Below the pieces are notes generated by a model. The model searched no databases. It saw nothing but the letters and a program-made list of their open reading frames with translations, and had not been told where the DNA came from. A DNA stretch of 37,074 nt, taken from assembly GCF_021735925.1 (NCBI RefSeq), contig NZ_WMEA01000003.1:1-37074 (forward strand). Direction: 5' to 3'. Shown here piece by piece: positions 1 to 9,249 of this stretch. Source of the stretch: Loktanella sp. M215. GTDB lineage: Bacteria > Pseudomonadota > Alphaproteobacteria > Rhodobacterales > Rhodobacteraceae. How positions within the stretch are numbered: the first letter of the stretch is position 1; the number at the start of each line of letters is the position of its first letter. The position numbers and the translations under genes were made by a program.

Positions 1-413
1 TGACCACATCCGGAGGTTGGTAGTTTTTATGTATTAAGGCTCTGCGCAGTAAGTTTCTTCGTCGCGAGCGAAGGGGCTGCTCTTTCGTACGACGTAACCT
101 TCACTGCCTGACATCCAATGAGCAGGTTGTGCTGGTTATTGACCTTAGCTGCAAATGGTACGAACGGCTACTTTTAGGCAATGACACCTTGCCATAAACT
201 GTCATTTTTCCAGTGACAGAGACTGTGGGCGCAACCGGCCGAAAACCGCCCGAGCTGAGGTAACTAGCTTCAGGGGCCTTGTTTTCAGCCTTGCGGCTTG
301 CAGGCCGCACCAGCCTCTTTGACGCAGGATCCTGTTCGCTCCCCTAGTTTTGCAGTGGCGAAGGCTGCTCCGAAGAACAGGCACCAGCTCAGTCGGATTT
401 TTAATCGCAGACA
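1..413. other. Gene-poor stretch (copy 1)
   Basis: No convincing gene. The short open frames on both strands change or vanish when compared with 25,934-26,340. Its first bases are the end of the 45-aa ORF that is complete at 25,796-25,933. Confidence 0.5.
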
Positions 414-1332
414 CGCAGAAGGGCAGGGTGACAGTGTTTGGCCATTGCAGTGCTGTTCTACCACTTGGCCAATCTTCTCACCGACAAGAACCCCCCCTGC
501 GAGCTGAACAGTGACGCCGCCGACGACCGCGACACCGCCCGCTGAGCCAATCGTCGCCATGAAGCTGTCGACGGACTTGTCGAGTTTTTGCCCATCCAGA
601 AGAGGACTTTTTTGCAGCCGTCCTTGTTGCCTCGAGCACGACCTCTACGTCGGGCTTTTCGTTAGCTAGCTCTGCATCCATCTGGTCGATGGCATCGGTT
701 GCTTCGATCTTCAGCTCGACCGTCAGTGCCGGTTGCTCTGGCGGTTGATTGTGCCCAATCCCGCCATGCGACGGCGGGTCTTGAGCAAGGAGCGCGCAGC
801 TCCGCTAGTTTGCGGCGCAATGCCACGCGTTCCTCGTGTTCAAACGGATCGCCAAAGGCGGGAACGACGCCGTTTTCTATCCGCCGCTGAATATCTTCTA
901 AGGCCGGTGAAGGGGGCTCGTTATAGTGTTCGGCCATTGCCCCGTCGCGGGCGGCTATCTGATCAGGGATGATTTGGACCGTGCTCCATTCTATCGTGCC
1001 GTCTGATTGTACCTCCTAGGACGGCTTCCTGAATAACCTCAAAGGGCACTATGTCGCTAAACTCGTCTTTGAGCTGTTCGTCGGCATCGTAGGGTCCGGC
1101 CCCAAGGATAAAGTGAGGGAGAGTCGCCGTGGTCTTCCCTTGTCCGCGTAGGGCATCTCGTTCTGAGGGTCTTCAAACATGCCTCGAAACCAGTGGACCA
1201 TATACTGATCTGCTTCGTCCGAGCGAAGCGCTTGAGCTCAGACGAGGTAACGTAGTTCTCTGGATCGTCCGGTGAGTAATATCGGGCTGCCACGTCCTGT
1301 CTTTCGTTAAAGGTTCTAGCCCACGTCGCCAT
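414..1332 (-). CDS. Hypothetical protein with GIGHNQPP-type motif, copy 1 (frames broken by indels)
   Basis: Same gene as the intact 306-aa frame at 26,341-27,261. Here at least five small indels scatter it over three frames, and the stop codon seen in copy 2 is missing because bases are lost near 410. The start differs informatively: copy 1 has an ATG at 1,330-1,332 giving M-A-T-W-A-R-T, whereas copy 2 lacks two bases there and reads from a GTG three codons upstream. I treat this copy as a mis-assembled version of a functional gene, not a pseudogene. The C-terminal boundary is approximate. Confidence 0.55.
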
Positions 1333-1544
1333 AATGTCACCGCATTGATGTAAGCGATGTACTTACCGCCTCGTACCGTTTCATCTCGACCACCGGCAGG
1401 ACAAGAGCCTTTTATACGCTTAAGGTAGTCAGCTCTCCTAGGGGCACGAGCAAATCCCAACATATCGCGCAGTAAACAGTCGTTTTTAGGAATTCCAATC
1501 AAAATCTTCAATCTCCCGCCAAGGATTAGCACCTCGAGTGCCAC
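1326..1544 (-). CDS. Small hypothetical protein (~68 aa), copy 1
   Basis: Counterpart of 27,258-27,464. The conserved core (L-K-I-L-I-G-I-P-K-N-D-C-L-L-R-D) is readable. One extra T near 1,411 shifts the C-terminus and two extra bases near 1,533 change the apparent N-terminus. It lies between the 157-aa and 306-aa genes on the same strand. No family recognised. Confidence 0.35.
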
Positions 1545-1598
1545 AAACGGTGGTTTTTCGGGCCCCCAGAGTAAGGCAGAGTGACCTAGAAGGAGGGA

Positions 1599-2074
1599 TC
1601 ACAAGACCAGCTTCGAGGGATCGACACCTGCGTCTTCTAGTCGTCGCCTGGCGGCAAGCTGCACCTCCGGATTGAACTCCTTACTGTGTTTTAGGACCAG
1701 TGCCTCGCCGGTAAGCTCGGGGCAGCCATAGTCGATCAAGATCCTGAAGCCGTCTGTCGGGGTCTTGCTGGTCGCGAACCCGATCAGGGTCTCCTTTACG
1801 CCGACACGGGCGACCTTCTGGCGCGTCCGGGACAGCCTGATGGTCTTTCCTCGCTCCTCGCTGTGCATCTCCTCAAATGCGTGGATCGTCTTCCAGAAGT
1901 CGTGCTCGAGCGTGCCGGGCTCTTCTTTCGGAAGTATCTCCACCAAGCGCCGGAAGGCGGCTTCCTCTCTACATCGGTCGCGCTGAGCCTGCGGGCATTG
2001 GCTCTAAAGTTGCGGAGCTTGGCGGGGTCCGTAGTGGCCGCGATCGCGATCAGGACGTTCTTGTGATCAGCCAT
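1599..2074 (-). CDS. Hypothetical 157-aa protein, copy 1 (one local frame error)
   Basis: Counterpart of the intact gene at 27,516-27,989. The frame is broken near 1,970-1,976, where copy 1 reads ctctctac and copy 2 ctctac. The C-terminal part, ending E-D-A-G-V-D-P-S-K-L-V-L, is identical. Start ATG at 2,072-2,074. Confidence 0.6.
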
Positions 2075-2086
2075 GGGGGGTTCCGC

Positions 2087-2611
2087 TTACGATGCCCGGA
2101 CGATGACGGCTGCGACGGGAGGCTCCACAGCGAGGAGTGTGTAGCTCTTTGATCGGCTCGCCGGTAACATACTCCCTGCGTGGAGTGCCCGCGTCGTCGA
2201 GAAGGCGGCTCTGCGCCGACCGCCTTCTTGATGTACCAGCCTAGGTACATGTTGAGCGGCATCTTTCCGGGCGCCTTGTCAGCATAGGCGTCCACGCCGA
2301 TCACCTCCTCGTAGAGAGCCCGAATGTTTGGGATGGCCATCATCGCGCGAAAGACAGTGAGCGTGAAATGCTCGTCCGCTTTTCCCGCGTCACGGATCTC
2401 GCGGGCTACGGTCTGCGCCATCTCGTAGAGGGCCGTGGTGTTCGTCGATCTCCCGCCGCCGATCAGCCGGTAGGTGTTCGTAGACGGCGCGTTCCAGCGC
2501 GCGCTGCATGAAGGCGGAGGGATCGATCCCAGCTTCGGAGGATAGCGACTTGATGAGGTCGGCCACATCGCTCCGGAGGCGTAAGGAAATTCGGGTTGTA
2601 CTATCAGTCAT
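2087..2611 (-). CDS. Ribbon-helix-helix-type protein, copy 1 (frames broken by indels)
   Basis: Counterpart of the intact 173-aa gene at 28,001-28,522. Start ATG at 2,609-2,611; the N-terminal helix-forming segment T-T-R-I-S-L-R-L-R-S-D-V is intact. Frame breaks near 2,440 (extra C) and again around 2,205 and 2,150 separate the rest. Confidence 0.6.
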
Positions 2612-3267
2612 AATTTACAAACTCCACCAGTGTATGACTGCTGATATACAGGGAAGTCTGCTGAGTCAACAGGTGAATGACACCTGTTAAAAGTCTTGGC
2701 CTACATCAGACCCAATCCACATTTGTCTTGGATTGGCGCTGATCGAGCAGCCTGCAGAGGAAGGCTTAAGCCAACGCGACCGACCTCTACGCCGCCTGCT
2801 GTAAGCCTTAACGTACCCGACTTTTTCAACGCCGTTCTAATCCGTACTCATGAACTCGGGGGCCACGCCTCTCGGGCATCCTCATTGACCAAGCGGATGA
2901 CCGACCGCACTGAAACGTCTGTAAAAATCGAGCTTCCGCAGACATGTACGGCACATGGTGGTCGCCGTCTTGTAACGTTTTACGCCGGTCTCGATTGTGG
3001 CGTTGCGGTAAGTCAGATCGTGACCCTTGCGGTTCAGGACAGGGACGAAGGGCGTTACTTCCCGCGTTAAGGGGGTAAGCCAGAAACGGTGGTTTTTGGA
3101 ACGTGGTGAATGGCGGTTCTGAGCCCAAACTTCCGACACTTACTTGCACCTCTAATGTCGGCTTCTAGTTCAGGAATAATCTAAATGGTTTGCCGGACGA
3201 AAACAGTGCTCAAAAACCCTTCAACAAAGGGTTGTTAGCACAAACCACGATAGCGAGTACGTTTATG
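2612..3267. other. Intergenic region, copy 1
   Basis: About 650 bases without a convincing gene. It holds the likely promoter region of the ribbon-helix-helix gene and a perfect inverted repeat at 2,668-2,688. Open frames of 85-124 aa exist on both strands, but their ends differ between the two copies and none has a clear ribosome site or familiar motif. Confidence 0.5.
2668..2688. promoter_or_regulatory. Perfect inverted repeat, candidate operator (copy 1)
   Basis: AACAGGTG, 5-base spacer, CACCTGTT: 8-bp perfect arms, 57 bases upstream of the ribbon-helix-helix start codon. Position and size fit an autoregulatory operator for that DNA-binding protein. This is inference. Same site at 28,579-28,599. 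Confidence 0.45.
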
Positions 3268-3858
3268 CTAGCGTAAGATCATAGGGAACATTCGAGAAAT
3301 TTTGCGTTGCCACCATTCCAGCGTAGGTTTTTCACCGGAAACAAGATCAACTTCTTTTAGAAATTCCCACCAAAGGTTCGGCAGATCATGAAGATCATTG
3401 TAAAGGATGCTGGTTTTACTTTCATGTAACTTTAAGATGACAAAGCCAGGCGGGTCATGCTCGCTGGCCGCGTCATATCTGAAATTGAGTTCTCCATTTT
3501 TCCAGCGACGTTCCTTGTGCTTACCGTGCTTCGTCGTATTAGCAACGTCTACACAGAGACCCTGATGAGGTATTTTCGCGTCTACCAAATCAGTAAAGTC
3601 CTGTTCCTTTACCCTGAACTTTTTCTTGCGTTCTTGTTGCATCCATCGTGTTCTCGCCCAGTTTTCCAAAGAAGACGCTGAAATACATGCATTGAGTGCT
3701 AAGTAAGCGAGCGGCTCATGTTCTTCCGGAAATGATCGTTGGACGTCTCCGAAAGCATCCACATCCCAATACATTTTAGACCATGCTGCGCGGATGTCCC
3801 CGATGATGAGCGTATGGAGCGCCGGTAGTTTCTCAGATTTTTCAGGCCTGTTTCTCAT
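3268..3858 (-). CDS. Hypothetical protein, 196 aa, copy 1
   Basis: Identical in both copies (second at 29,178-29,768), so the reading frame is secure. Start ATG at 3,856-3,858 follows the 76-aa gene's stop by a few bases on the same strand, so they are probably co-transcribed. The protein is soluble, with no signal or membrane segment. It has a conserved-looking block around residues 51-75 (A-L-N-A-C-I-S-A-S-S-L-E-N-W) and an N-T-T-K-H-G-K-H stretch near residue 107. The N-x-x-K-H pattern recalls some helical HEPN-like proteins, but I cannot assign a family. No function is proposed. Confidence 0.75.
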   Translation of the reverse strand: MRNRPEKSEKLPALHTLIIGDIRAAWSKMYWDVDAFGDVQRSFPEEHEPLAYLALNACISASSLENWARTRWMQQERKKKFRVKEQDFTDLVDAKIPHQGLCVDVANTTKHGKHKERRWKNGELNFRYDAASEHDPPGFVILKLHESKTSILYNDLHDLPNLWWEFLKEVDLVSGEKPTLEWWQRKISRMFPMILR

Positions 3859-3863
3859 AGTAT

Positions 3864-4095
3864 TTATTCAACCTTCAAAATTTCTCTCAAGGCTGATTTT
3901 GCTCCACTATGATGATCGCCTTCTAGAAACTCTGTTGTCGAATAAGTCCTTTTTCCCGTATTCTGAGCCAAACCTTTAACTGTGACGTAGTCCCAATGGT
4001 GCGTGACCACACTTTTTTTTTTCTGCATCAAAGTTCCACCAGTCCTCGTATTGTCCTAGGTGTCCCTTTGTAACTTCGTAAAACTGTTTGCTCAT
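3864..4095 (-). CDS. Small hypothetical protein (~76 aa), copy 1, frame-shifted in a poly-T run
   Basis: Counterpart of 29,774-30,003. Start ATG at 4,093-4,095 with AGGACAG upstream. The run at 4,013-4,022 reads ten T here but six T then CTC in copy 2; about seven T would join the two halves. The joined product begins M-S-K-Q-F-Y-E-V and ends A-L-R-E-I-L-K-V-E. Too short and too broken to appear as one open frame. Confidence 0.5.
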
Positions 4096-4233
4096 TCATC
4101 TGTCCTTATAAAATAATGATAGTCGCTTTCGTCCTTTATAATCGGCTTTGTGGGACGCTGCGATAAGTGTCCAGTTTAGGTCAGAAATATGATACGCGAA
4201 AGGTAACTTTATCCGGCACTGCCGTCATTCAGA

Positions 4234-4265
4234 CGTGTGCCAAAAACCCTCGTTTTTGGCACACG
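4234..4265. repeat. 14-bp perfect inverted repeat, 4-base loop (copy 1)
   Basis: Arms CGTGTGCCAAAAAC and GTTTTTGGCACACG around CCTC. Identical in copy 2 at 30,142-30,173. It could be a terminator for the leftward genes' opposite strand or a recombinase-binding site; there is no long T run after it. Confidence 0.7.
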
Positions 4266-4355
4266 CATCCCCTGCCCTGTTTTTAGCTGCCACAAACCCG
4301 CTTCAAAAGCCGAACAGTAGATACACGTTTTTGAACTGCACCGGCTTACCCATCC

Positions 4356-4373
4356 ATGCAAGCTTTTTGATAT
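4356..4373 (+). repeat. 18-bp direct repeat ATGCAAGCTTTTTGATAT (copy 1)
   Basis: Exact match to 25,849-25,866 and to the second pass at 30,264-30,281. It lies ~130 bases upstream of the tyrosine recombinase start. Candidate attachment or crossover site (inference). Confidence 0.5.
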
Positions 4374-4468
4374 TAGCTCGCATGGCGACCGATGGGGCTG
4401 AGCTATATAAAACAGGGGTTTCATGGGTTCTTCGCGCTTCACCTCTTCCGGTATGCACGCTTTCCCGC

Positions 4469-4474
4469 TATAAT
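4469..4474 (+). promoter_or_regulatory. -10 element of recombinase promoter (copy 1)
   Basis: Consensus TATAAT 29 bases upstream of the ATG at 4,503. The -35 region is weak. A ribosome site AAGGA follows at 4,490-4,494, 8 bases before the ATG. Confidence 0.5.
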
Positions 4475-4502
4475 GGGTGCGTAGCCTGCAAGGATTGGCC
4501 CC

Positions 4503-5146
4503 ATGACACCCCTCCGAAACCGGCTTTGGAACCGCGGCAAGGTGGTGGGCAAGAAACCCCCGCTCACCCCTGACGAGGTCAGCCTGATCCGGCTCTTGCT
4601 GCGGCAGGACAGCCGGACGCAAGCTGCGGCGGTCCGTGACTGGCGCTGTTTAACGTGGCCCTGGATACCTGCTTCCGGGGCTCCGACTTGGTGCGGCTGC
4701 GGGTCGCCGATGTGGCCACCCCGCTCGGGGTGCGCGAGATTGTCGAGATCCGGCAGAAGAAGACCGAGACCCGGAATGCCCGCCCCGTGCAAGCGCGGCT
4801 GTCGGCGGTGACGCGCGACAGCCTGCGCGTCTACCTGGCCGCCAGCGAGCGGCCGCTGCACGGCTGGCTGTTCACCGGACAGGGCGTGCGCTGGTCGCAT
4901 TCACACCTGAGTGAAAGCCAGCTCTGGCGGCTGTTCAAAGGCTGGCTGATACGGCCCGGCTCGATCCCGCGCTCTACGGGCTGCACTCCCTGCGCCGCAC
5001 CTTCCCGACCTATATCCACCAGCAGACCGGCAACCTACGGGCTGCCCAGCTCCCTGCTGGGCCACGTCAGCATCGAGAGCACGAAAGAATACATCGGCAC
5101 CGAACAGGCCGAGGCCCTCGACATCGCCCGCAAATACCATCTCTGA
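4503..5146 (+). CDS. Tyrosine recombinase / site-specific integrase, copy 1 (frame errors)
   Basis: Short phage-integrase-family protein of ~215 aa that cuts and rejoins DNA at specific sites. The N-terminus (W-N-R-G-K-V-V-G-K-K-P-P-L-T-P-D-E-V) is in frame here, better than in copy 2, where an extra C breaks it. Base losses near 4,640-4,655 and 4,955-5,055 then shift the frame, losing the H-x-x-R box. The C-terminal L-L-G-H-V-S and T-K-E-Y-I-G (nucleophilic Tyr) are readable. Merging both copies gives an intact enzyme. ATG 4,503 has AAGGA 8 bases upstream. It converges on the caspase-like gene. Confidence 0.8.
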
Positions 5147-5247
5147 TGATCGCGCAGACCTATCTGGCGAAACGCAATCCAGTGAAGAACTGGGCGTGGC
5201 TGGAGAGTCGAACACAGCAGCGTAGGTTAGCTTGATTGCGGGCCTAA

Positions 5248-6705
5248 TCATCTTTTGATGCTCCATCCGTGCGGGATGAGGATTACATCGTCTTCATCAA
5301 CAGATGCAGGGGTGTAGGTCACATTCAGCAGGCGCTGAGGGACGACAAGTTCGTGGGAAAGGTTTGCGTTCAGTCTCTCAATGATAGTTTTAGAGTATAA
5401 CGGTATACCATCGAGGTCATCCCAATCGCTTTCCGGACGCTGAAATAAATCCAGTCCGCCTATAAATACTGATTCAACAAGATAGCCTTTCTTTTTTTTC
5501 TTTGTTGAAACGGTAACGTCCAGTACGTGCCCACGACCAGGTAGTTGGATGAAGTTTGCGCCCGCAGCCGATAGTGTGTCCGCAATAAATTCAAAACTCG
5601 CCTTAAGTTCGGGTATTTTTTGTAAGTCAAATACTTCGTCAAAATATTTACTTTTGATCTTGGGGCGGAGGTTACCTGTCGAGTCAAAAATATCTCGAAT
5701 AGCATCCCGTCTAACAACGCCTTCCGCTTCAATTTGCCAAACTGTGCAGTGCGCGATTTGAAGTCTTCGATAAAAACGTCAGCGGCTCCAGATGATCCAC
5801 AAGCGGCTTGATATATATTTCGACCAAGGACGAATAGGTTGTTAATACTCATCGGCTTAACGCTTTTTTCATCAAGCTTCAGTAATGCCGGATTTTGAAC
5901 ATACCAATTATAGCTCTTCAAACCTTCTATAATTTTATGTGACAACTTAGAGTTGTCGAGGCCAAACAGGCCATCTGCAAGAGCGGTTTCGTCATATTCC
6001 TTAACTATTTTGTCGATACCTAGATTGAAATAGAACTCACCGGCTAAGGATGTGTGTTCCCATGTAGTCTGCTTACCTTGGCTGGCGGCGGCGACGGTGT
6101 TTCTTACCCGCTTGAACATTGTCTCGATGGGGCAGTCTTTTTGTGTCAATGTGCTGCAACAGAGCCTCAGTATAAGTGCCATTCCGTCCGACCCCATCAG
6201 CAGCGGTTTCACCGGGGGACGTTGCAAATCCTATGATCGTGCCTTTCGGGGCATAAACAGACGCAAGGCCGCGCATGGCTATATCCCGATGCCACGCCCT
6301 CTTCCAAGGATTGTTTCGGCACGCATCCAACACAATAATCTTGGTTAATGCCTTGGATTTTGCCAATACCTCTACAACCTTATCCAAGGAGAGTGAGCTG
6401 TATTTTGCATCAATCTCTGAAGAGTCGTCTGTGTCGATGGCTAGCAAATAATTGCTACCATCAATTTGCATACCATGACCGGCGAAAAAAAACATTCCGA
6501 CATCATGGGTTTTGAGAAGATCACCAAATTCTTTAAGCTTTTTTTCCATGGCCGCTTTTGAGCAGTCTGTCCCGAGTATCACCTCAAAATCGTAGGACTT
6601 TAGTTTTTCACTTATGTCCAAAGCGTCGTTGACAGGATTTTCGAGTTCGCCACCTGCGGGATACTCCGCATTCCCTAAAACCAGAGCTGCCATTTTTCTT
6701 TTCAA
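5248..6705 (-). CDS. Caspase-like (peptidase C14 family) protein, ~485 aa, copy 1
   Basis: Residues 5-190 match the caspase-type fold: A-L-V-L-G-N-A-E-Y start, N-P-V-N-D-A, catalytic His77 in F-F-A-G-H-G and catalytic Cys129 in L-D-A-C-R-N-N-P. The C-terminal ~260 residues match no family I recognise. The frame is interrupted by one extra T at 6,138-6,142 (copy 2 has four) and one missing A at 5,686-5,690 (copy 2 has six). Both are corrected by copy 2, giving 485 codons plus stop. I chose TTG 6,703-6,705 because GGGAG lies 7 bases upstream; ATG 6,693 and GTG 6,729 are alternatives. It lies 58 bases behind the winged-helix gene on the same strand, a layout of conflict systems in which a protease is held inactive until triggered (inference). 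Confidence 0.8.
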
Positions 6706-6763
6706 CTTAAATCTCCCTTGCCGACGCACATACTTGCGTTCTCAAATGTTCATAACCGTTCCG

Positions 6764-7462
6764 CTACTCGTAATTTTTTGAATCTCCACCCAGTCCGCGC
6801 GTCGTGCGCCCGGTTGTTCCGGCATGGAATTTTGGAAATAAGTGGCTCAGTCGGTAACCATGAGATGCACCGGGTAAGCGATCCATCCGCTCATAGCTTT
6901 CCACGGTAACAAGACCGTTGATGTTCAGAATCCCAAGAGCGCGCTTAATGCGCTTAATCGGGACACCCGCATAGTCGCTGATTTGATCGTAGGTGATCCG
7001 GGTCACGTTCTGTTTAGTGTCACGCCGCGCCGCGAGCGCGAGATAGATTTTCACGGCATCCAGCTCTGCCACCTTACGAAGATAGAAGTCTTCGAACATC
7101 GGCATAGCTCCATTGCCATCGTATAAAGGTTTCGCAGGCAGCGCGGCCCAAGGACGCCCCTTGCCGTAGTTTGTGAGTTGGAATGTGCTGCGCCCGTTAG
7201 CTTCGCGTATCACCAAATTACGTGCTGCCAGAATTTCGAGACCATCGGCAATCTTGGTGCGGCTTACGCCAGTTGCGGCAAACAGGTCGTTGTATGTCGC
7301 GCGAGCGATGCCCTCTTCCAGATCAGCGCGATGCGCGATTGCCATCAGAACCATGAGAGCTGCTGTTTCGGATGCCCCGGCCTCGGCACGCCACTTGAAG
7401 GCTGAAAGCCCGCCTTCTTCCATCCAAGCAGACGGCAGCTTTACCCACTGACGCATGTTCAT
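6764..7462 (-). CDS. Winged-helix/HTH protein, 232 aa, copy 1 (intact)
   Basis: Two helix-turn-helix-like segments are visible. One is near residues 58-85 (A-T-Y-N-D-L-F-A-A-T-G-V-S-R-T-K-I), the other near 153-185 (I-T-Y-D-Q-I-S-D-Y-A-G-V-P-I-K-R-I-K-R-A-L). This tandem arrangement occurs in plasmid regulators and some replication-type proteins; I take it as a DNA-binding regulator of unknown target. ATG 7,460-7,462 overlaps the stop of the 47-aa membrane protein (ATGA), so the two are translationally coupled. The caspase-like gene follows. Copy 2 carries one extra T. Confidence 0.75.
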   Translation of the reverse strand: MNMRQWVKLPSAWMEEGGLSAFKWRAEAGASETAALMVLMAIAHRADLEEGIARATYNDLFAATGVSRTKIADGLEILAARNLVIREANGRSTFQLTNYGKGRPWAALPAKPLYDGNGAMPMFEDFYLRKVAELDAVKIYLALAARRDTKQNVTRITYDQISDYAGVPIKRIKRALGILNINGLVTVESYERMDRLPGASHGYRLSHLFPKFHAGTTGRTTRGLGGDSKNYE

Positions 7463-7602
7463 TTGCGACGTTCCTTCGTGATGGCGTGAAGGACTACGTG
7501 CAGCGCAAATCCGGCTACACCTACAGCACTAATTCCAAGGAGAAGCGCGAGGATGATCGGGGGTGCTGAGAGCAGCGAGGAGAGAACGTCATCAGAGGGC
7601 AT
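7459..7602 (-). CDS. Small single-pass membrane protein, 47 aa, copy 1
   Basis: Too short for most gene finders. ATG 7,600-7,602; sequence begins M-P-S-D-D-V-L-S-S. A hydrophobic segment of about 22 residues (I-I-L-A-L-L-L-G-I-S-A-V-G-V-A-G) starts near residue 15, and a basic tail (I-T-K-E-R-R-K) predicts the C-terminus inside the cell. The stop overlaps the next start by four bases. The frame needs the five-G run present here; copy 2 has six. Heads the membrane protein - winged-helix - caspase-like set; function unknown. Confidence 0.6.
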   Translation of the reverse strand: MPSDDVLSSLLSAPPIILALLLGISAVGVAGFALHVVLHAITKERRK

Positions 7603-7905
7603 GTGGGTAATCCTTGGTTTGAACTTTTTGCGTCGATTATGTCCAAAAATACGATGCCCGTTATTTTCTATCTAGATAGACTTCTCTGAAGTATTCTAAA
7701 TTATACAAAAAAACACTATATTTTTCAAAGTACTATATGATAAATAACTATCTTTGTAAGAACCTATTTCAGTCCATAAGCTGAACTCTATAGACTGAAA
7801 TGGCGGAAATCTGCGATGTCGCGGTGCAGACTTGCCCACAATGCGTTCAGCCGACCTCATTCATGTGGAGCATAGTATTGCGGTCATTATGTTATCGCCA
7901 CCTCC
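7603..7905. other. AT-rich intergenic region, copy 1
   Basis: About 300 bases between the end of the endonuclease gene and the membrane-protein gene, no ORF. It holds a 9-bp inverted repeat (7,766-7,801) and AT-rich blocks likely to contain the promoter of the leftward set. Confidence 0.6.
7766..7801. promoter_or_regulatory. 9-bp perfect inverted repeat (copy 1)
   Basis: ATTTCAGTC and GACTGAAAT separated by 18 bases, about 165 bases upstream of the 47-aa start. Candidate operator for the winged-helix protein (inference). Same at 33,684-33,719. Confidence 0.4.
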
Positions 7906-9249
7906 TCAGCCCCCCCTGTATAATGCGTTCAAGTCAGCGTGCCGGACTCGAAACTGGCTCCGGCGCTTGATCAGCGGCTTTGCTGATCCCGCAGCTTCCA
8001 TCTTGATGCCCGGATCGTAGTAAACGCTTCCGGCTGAAACCGCCGCCAGCAGGAGGAGCACGTCAGTTCCTTCGCACAACTGGACTACACCTCCATAGCT
8101 GTACTCCGGCGGTGGGAACTGCATGAGAGACGGCACATAGACGGCCTTGGCGTGCTTGCGGTTCCAGTGGGCCATAATGCCCCGGAACCCCCATGAAGCT
8201 GCGACAGTGTTGTCGCGGTCCAGCAGGACAATCCCGCCGTCGAAATCTGTGATCTTCCCCGTTGCCGCGTCGAACCCGTCAAGGCGCAGCATGAGGCCGG
8301 TGTCTGCGTGGAAATCACGGCTGGCGGTGTAGATCCCGCCGAAATTGATACGGTCTGCCTTGCCCGACTTATCGGCATAGCCATAGCGGTTCAGAAACGC
8401 CGCGACACCCTCATCCCGGTACAGCCCGCCGGTTGGTTCCGGCGTCATCAGGGTCACAGCGCCTTTTGCACGGTAGCTGGTAAAGTCGTTTACCCCGTAT
8501 TGCTTGACCTCCCAGCCCATAAAGTCCGGATCCGCATAGCCGTTCGGAGCGATGCCCAGCTCAGCTTCCAGCGTATAGCCGCCGCCGTTGCGGGCGCTGT
8601 AGGGGGCCGGCACCCCTGCCCTGCCCATCTTCTGCGATGCGATCCAGCCTTTGGCGTGAATCCGCCGGAGCGCGGCGAGCAGTGCTTCCTTCGGGTCGGT
8701 GCCATCTTGGCGCAGTTTTTCCAGATCGTGAAAGACGCCGGTCGTTTCGAGACCGGACGCTGCTGCGTCAAAGGTGTGGGCAACGGGATCGTCAGCTGCA
8801 ACGACATGACCCAGAACCCGGCCATCGGCACAGATCCCCAAAAACAGCACTCTGCCTTCGTCGCGCGACCTCATCAGCACGACTGGTGCACGTTTCGCTC
8901 CGCGCAAAAAGCCGGACATCCGCACCTCGGGATATTTCGGATACAGGATTAGCTGCGCATCGGGTGCGGGCGTCGGGCCGTCAGCATCGAGCCAGAAGAA
9001 ACGAACCATGGCTTTGGCCCTGTCTCGGACGCTGCCCGCGCGGTCACTGTCGTCACCCTCGACCGGACCATGCGGAATGATGTTCAGGGCGCCAAATCCG
9101 CCGCCCAGATAAACCTGATTTTTTGAGTTGTCATTCGGAGCAATTCGCTTGGCGTAGAAACGTACCGCCCCATGGGCAGCCATCTGGTCAAGCAGGCGGG
9201 TGAGCGGCGTTATCAATCCATTGGCCTTCAATGCAGAATTCATCTGCAT
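7906..9249 (-). CDS. Type II restriction endonuclease, MvaI/BcnI-like, 447 aa (copy 1, intact)
   Basis: Residues 224-250 carry the signature of the MvaI/BcnI family: G-G-Y-T-L-E-A-E-L-G-I, then N-G-Y-A-D-P-D-F-M-G-W-E-V-K-Q, with Asp242 and the Glu247-x-Lys249 pair as likely metal-binding and catalytic residues. MvaI and BcnI cut CCWGG and CCSGG as monomers; a related target is plausible here. The ~210-residue N-terminal region is longer than in MvaI and may be a separate recognition domain. ATG 9,247-9,249 overlaps the end of vsr by 62 bases. The C-terminus is uncertain: seven C at 7,909 give a stop after Y-R-G-G, six C in copy 2 add ~8 residues. Confidence 0.8.
   Translation of the reverse strand: MQMNSALKANGLITPLTRLLDQMAAHGAVRFYAKRIAPNDNSKNQVYLGGGFGALNIIPHGPVEGDDSDRAGSVRDRAKAMVRFFWLDADGPTPAPDAQLILYPKYPEVRMSGFLRGAKRAPVVLMRSRDEGRVLFLGICADGRVLGHVVAADDPVAHTFDAAASGLETTGVFHDLEKLRQDGTDPKEALLAALRRIHAKGWIASQKMGRAGVPAPYSARNGGGYTLEAELGIAPNGYADPDFMGWEVKQYGVNDFTSYRAKGAVTLMTPEPTGGLYRDEGVAAFLNRYGYADKSGKADRINFGGIYTASRDFHADTGLMLRLDGFDAATGKITDFDGGIVLLDRDNTVAASWGFRGIMAHWNRKHAKAVYVPSLMQFPPPEYSYGGVVQLCEGTDVLLLLAAVSAGSVYYDPGIKMEAAGSAKPLIKRRSQFRVRHADLNALYRGG

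Larger units (their letters stand above)
4096..4502. other. Divergent intergenic region before the recombinase, copy 1
   Basis: About 400 bases. It contains a 14-bp perfect inverted repeat (4,234-4,265), one member of an 18-bp direct repeat (4,356-4,373) and the recombinase promoter. A 71-aa minus-strand frame starting near 4,422 is open in both copies, but it runs through the inverted repeat and resembles nothing I know. Confidence 0.5.

Noticed and set aside
2696..3149. Overlapping 85-124 aa frames on both strands
   Set aside because: They change when copies are compared, lack ribosome sites, and no frame stands out.
4209..4422. 71-aa minus-strand frame upstream of the recombinase
   Set aside because: Open in both copies, but it reads through a perfect 14-bp inverted repeat and the recombinase promoter region; no recognisable motif.
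8308..8952. 214-aa plus-strand frame opposite the endonuclease gene
   Set aside because: Shadow of the MvaI/BcnI-like gene, whose motifs are clear on the minus strand.
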